Below, in pieces: positions 6,711 through 8,293 of a DNA stretch of 8,293 nt. How positions within the stretch are numbered: position 1 is the stretch's first letter; each line of letters starts with the position of its first letter. Below the pieces are notes generated by a model. That model did no database searches. It worked only from the letters and a program-made list of their open reading frames with translations, and was not told where the DNA came from. Made by a program: the position numbers and the translations under genes. The stretch covers positions 1 to 8,293 of the forward strand of contig JAOAHK010000090.1 in NCBI GenBank assembly GCA_026415275.1. Direction: 5' to 3'. This DNA is from Anaerolineales bacterium. GTDB taxonomy: Bacteria; Chloroflexota; Anaerolineae; Anaerolineales; UBA4823.

Positions 6711-8108
6711 TTAGTCGACCAATCCTTTCAGGACTTCGGCAACCTCGTTGAGCGCATCGACAACGGTCTTAGAACCGGCGACGGCTTCCGAAATTGCGCG
6801 GCCCAATTCTTCAACAACCTGCGGGCTGCGGCTCATGATCGGGAAGGGGATTGCTTCGCCGACGATTTTCTCCACTTCGCTGTAATGGGGATACTTTGCC
6901 AAGACATCGGCGTCCTCAAAGACATCCGCCCGCGCGGGTGCGCCGCCGAGCAATGCCCGCTCTTTGGCAATTTCAAACGACTCAACCCACTCGATAAACG
7001 CCCAAGCTGCATCGGGGTTCGGGGAAGAGACCGGAATCGCCCAACCCCAGCCGCCGAGCAAGCCTTTGCCACCCGGCACGCGCACCACCTTGCATTTATC
7101 CACCACCTGCGACTTCTCTGGGTCGTTCAGTTGGGGCAGCATCCAGTTGAAGGTGATGTAGCTGAAGGCTTGCCCTTGCGCCATGGTTGAGAAAGCCTCG
7201 TCAAAGCCATAAGCGGGGGCGCCAGGAGGGGCAGCGTTCTTCATTGCGTCCACATATAAGGTCAGGGCTTTGACTCCGGCTTCGTTATTGATGGTGACAT
7301 TCCAGTTTTCATCATAAATCCGCCCGCTCGAGCTGTAGAGGTAATTCAGAAACTCCATAGTGGTCGGGTCGGGGCGCAAACCCATCATCGAGGAGCCATA
7401 GAGATCAATTTGCCCATCGCCATTCGTATCGCGGGTCATGAACTTTGCCAACTCAACGTATTCTTCGGGGCTGTTAGGAAGAGCTAAGTCTTTGCCAAAC
7501 TTTTGCTTGTATTCTTCTTTCAGGGCAGGATCGTTGAGCAGGTCATCGCGGTAGATTAATGCCATGGCATAGTTGTAGAAGGGGATCATATAGGTTTTGC
7601 CATGCAGTTTACCCACCATCTCGACCATCGAGGGCAGATAGTCATTGAGGTCGATGGTTTGGCTTTTGGCAACCCTATCATCCAATTCCATCAACCAACC
7701 CGCGTTGACGAACTCGCCCACCCAATAGTTATCCACAACGATGACGTCATACGAGCCGGCGCCCTCAGGGGCGGTCAATTGGGGGACAAGCTTTTCGTGC
7801 ATCAGGGCGTAATTCAGCACCTCGATGTTGACCGTCATGCCCGTCGCTTCTTGGAACTTGGGCAATACAGCTTGGACGAACTCGGTATCCGGCACGCCTT
7901 CCATCATGATGTTGATGGTCACGCCCTCAAATGGTTTCGCCGCCGGGGCTTCGGTTGCTGCGCCGGGTTCGGCAGCGGGAGGTGCTTCAGTGGCGGCGGG
8001 CTGTTGGGGGGCAGGCGGAGCTTCAGTGGCTTGTGGCGCACAAGCTCCGAGCAGGAGGGCAAGCACCACTCCTAAGCTCAATATCAGGCGAATGGTTTTC
8101 TTACTCAT
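6711..8108 (-). CDS. Sugar ABC transporter substrate-binding lipoprotein (family 1)
   Basis: This 465-residue extracytoplasmic protein captures a carbohydrate and delivers it to an ABC permease. Residues 1-23 are a lipoprotein signal peptide: basic MSKKTIR, a hydrophobic core, then LLGAC with the lipidated cysteine at C23. Residues 24-62 are a disordered Ala/Pro/Thr/Glu linker with three ATEAP units, typical of Chloroflexota binding proteins. The bilobed domain follows from VTINIMMEG; DTNGDGQIDLYG (227-238) is an EF-hand-like loop common in this MalE/UgpB-like family. GGWGWAIP (352-359) is also characteristic. The ATG at 8108 is preferred because AAGGAG lies 9 bp upstream and the signal peptide starts there; in-frame upstream codons to 8177 would put 23 charged residues before it. 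It is the first gene of the transport operon. The ligand is unknown. Confidence 0.95.
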   Translation of the reverse strand: MSKKTIRLILSLGVVLALLLGACAPQATEAPPAPQQPAATEAPPAAEPGAATEAPAAKPFEGVTINIMMEGVPDTEFVQAVLPKFQEATGMTVNIEVLNYALMHEKLVPQLTAPEGAGSYDVIVVDNYWVGEFVNAGWLMELDDRVAKSQTIDLNDYLPSMVEMVGKLHGKTYMIPFYNYAMALIYRDDLLNDPALKEEYKQKFGKDLALPNSPEEYVELAKFMTRDTNGDGQIDLYGSSMMGLRPDPTTMEFLNYLYSSSGRIYDENWNVTINNEAGVKALTLYVDAMKNAAPPGAPAYGFDEAFSTMAQGQAFSYITFNWMLPQLNDPEKSQVVDKCKVVRVPGGKGLLGGWGWAIPVSSPNPDAAWAFIEWVESFEIAKERALLGGAPARADVFEDADVLAKYPHYSEVEKIVGEAIPFPIMSRSPQVVEELGRAISEAVAGSKTVVDALNEVAEVLKGLVD

Positions 8109-8117
8109 CGTTCTTCT

Positions 8118-8123
8118 CTCCTT
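8118..8123 (-). promoter_or_regulatory. Ribosome binding site of the binding-protein gene
   Basis: AAGGAG (within AAAGGAGAG) on the minus strand lies 9 bp before the ATG at 8108 and selects this start over longer in-frame extensions. Confidence 0.75.
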
Positions 8124-8180
8124 TCTAAATTTCGATTGGCAATTCATCCCTTTAATTTTTCTAAACCGATCTGTCAAGCC

Positions 8181-8232
8181 CGTAGCGCGAGATTCATCTC
8201 GCGTTTTCAGGCGACATAAATGTCGCGCTACG
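8181..8232. repeat. Composite palindrome: two inverted copies of a 23-bp hairpin unit
   Basis: CGTAGCGCGA (8181-8190) is exactly repeated in inverse at 8223-8232. Each half also has its own hairpin: CGCGAGAT with ATCTCGCG (8186-8203, 2-base loop) and GCGACAT with ATGTCGC (8211-8226, 2-base loop). The halves 8181-8203 and the reverse complement of 8210-8232 match at 19 of 23 positions. Two of the four differences swap a G-C pair for a C-G pair and so keep the inner stem. The element lies 72 bp upstream of the binding-protein start, in its leader or regulatory region. It has the look of a dispersed REP-like or miniature element. Confidence 0.7.
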
Positions 8233-8255
8233 AAGGAACTGCGTAAGGTGAGTTA

Positions 8256-8284
8256 ATTAAAGTGCAAAGCCGCTTGCCGCTCAA
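8256..8284 (-). promoter_or_regulatory. Candidate sigma70-type promoter for the transport operon
   Basis: On the minus strand TTGAGC (8284-8279) and TTTAAT (8261-8256) are separated by 17 bp, close to the TTGACA-17-TATAAT consensus. Transcription from it would place the composite palindrome in a 5' leader of about 140 bases ahead of the binding-protein gene. Motif match only. The surrounding bases contain small inverted motifs (GCAA...TTGC, GCCG...CGGC) that could hold an operator, but none is convincing. Confidence 0.4.
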
Positions 8285-8293
8285 TTCGGCTAC

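Noticed and set aside
7602..8075. A 157-codon plus-strand open frame opposite the binding-protein gene
   Set aside because: It lies fully antisense to a well-supported lipoprotein gene, is low in complexity (His- and Gly-rich from the reversed Ala/Pro linker), and has no ribosome binding site.
8109..8177. A 23-residue N-terminal extension of the binding protein
   Set aside because: It would put a charged stretch before a complete lipoprotein signal peptide, whereas the ATG at 8108 has a good ribosome binding site.
8181..8232. CRISPR repeat array
   Set aside because: Only two copies, in inverted orientation and without regular spacers.

Overview
This window looks like a piece of a Chloroflexota genome, probably class Anaerolineae. 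The evidence is the solute-binding lipoprotein, whose lipobox is followed by a Thr-Glu-Ala-Pro-rich linker typical of that phylum, together with the gyrase N-terminus and a DUF433-type gene start. This placement is inference from protein style, not from a search.

All intact genes lie on the minus strand. From right to left: 8293-8109 is a leader region with a plausible sigma70-type promoter and a composite palindrome. 8108-6711 encodes an ABC-transporter sugar-binding lipoprotein. 6710-6652 holds a perfect 13-bp hairpin. 6651-5733 is a MalF/UgpA-type permease broken by a frameshift near 6225. 5667-4861 is a short-chain dehydrogenase. 4854-4075 is an inositol-monophosphatase-family phosphatase, 6 bp behind the dehydrogenase. 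These four genes read as one carbohydrate uptake and catabolism operon, but no second (MalG-type) permease and no ATPase are present.

At 3990-4067 on the plus strand there is a clear start of a DUF433-like small protein with a good ribosome binding site. Its homology stops after about 26 codons, where it runs into the 3' end of the phosphatase gene; it appears to be a gene remnant. 3822-2377 encodes a cytoplasmic protein with two tandemly duplicated PAS-like domains and a GGDEF diguanylate cyclase domain. The 221-bp gap 2376-2156 holds several palindromes. 2155-1 is the 5' part of gyrA, running off the left edge.

No CRISPR, tRNA, rRNA, insertion sequence or phage gene was seen. I found no convincing new defence or biosynthetic system. 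The points worth a second look are the broken permease and incomplete transporter, the hairpin at its start, the DUF433 remnant, two intergenic palindrome clusters (one with a compensated base pair), a degenerate GyrA box and the PAS duplication.
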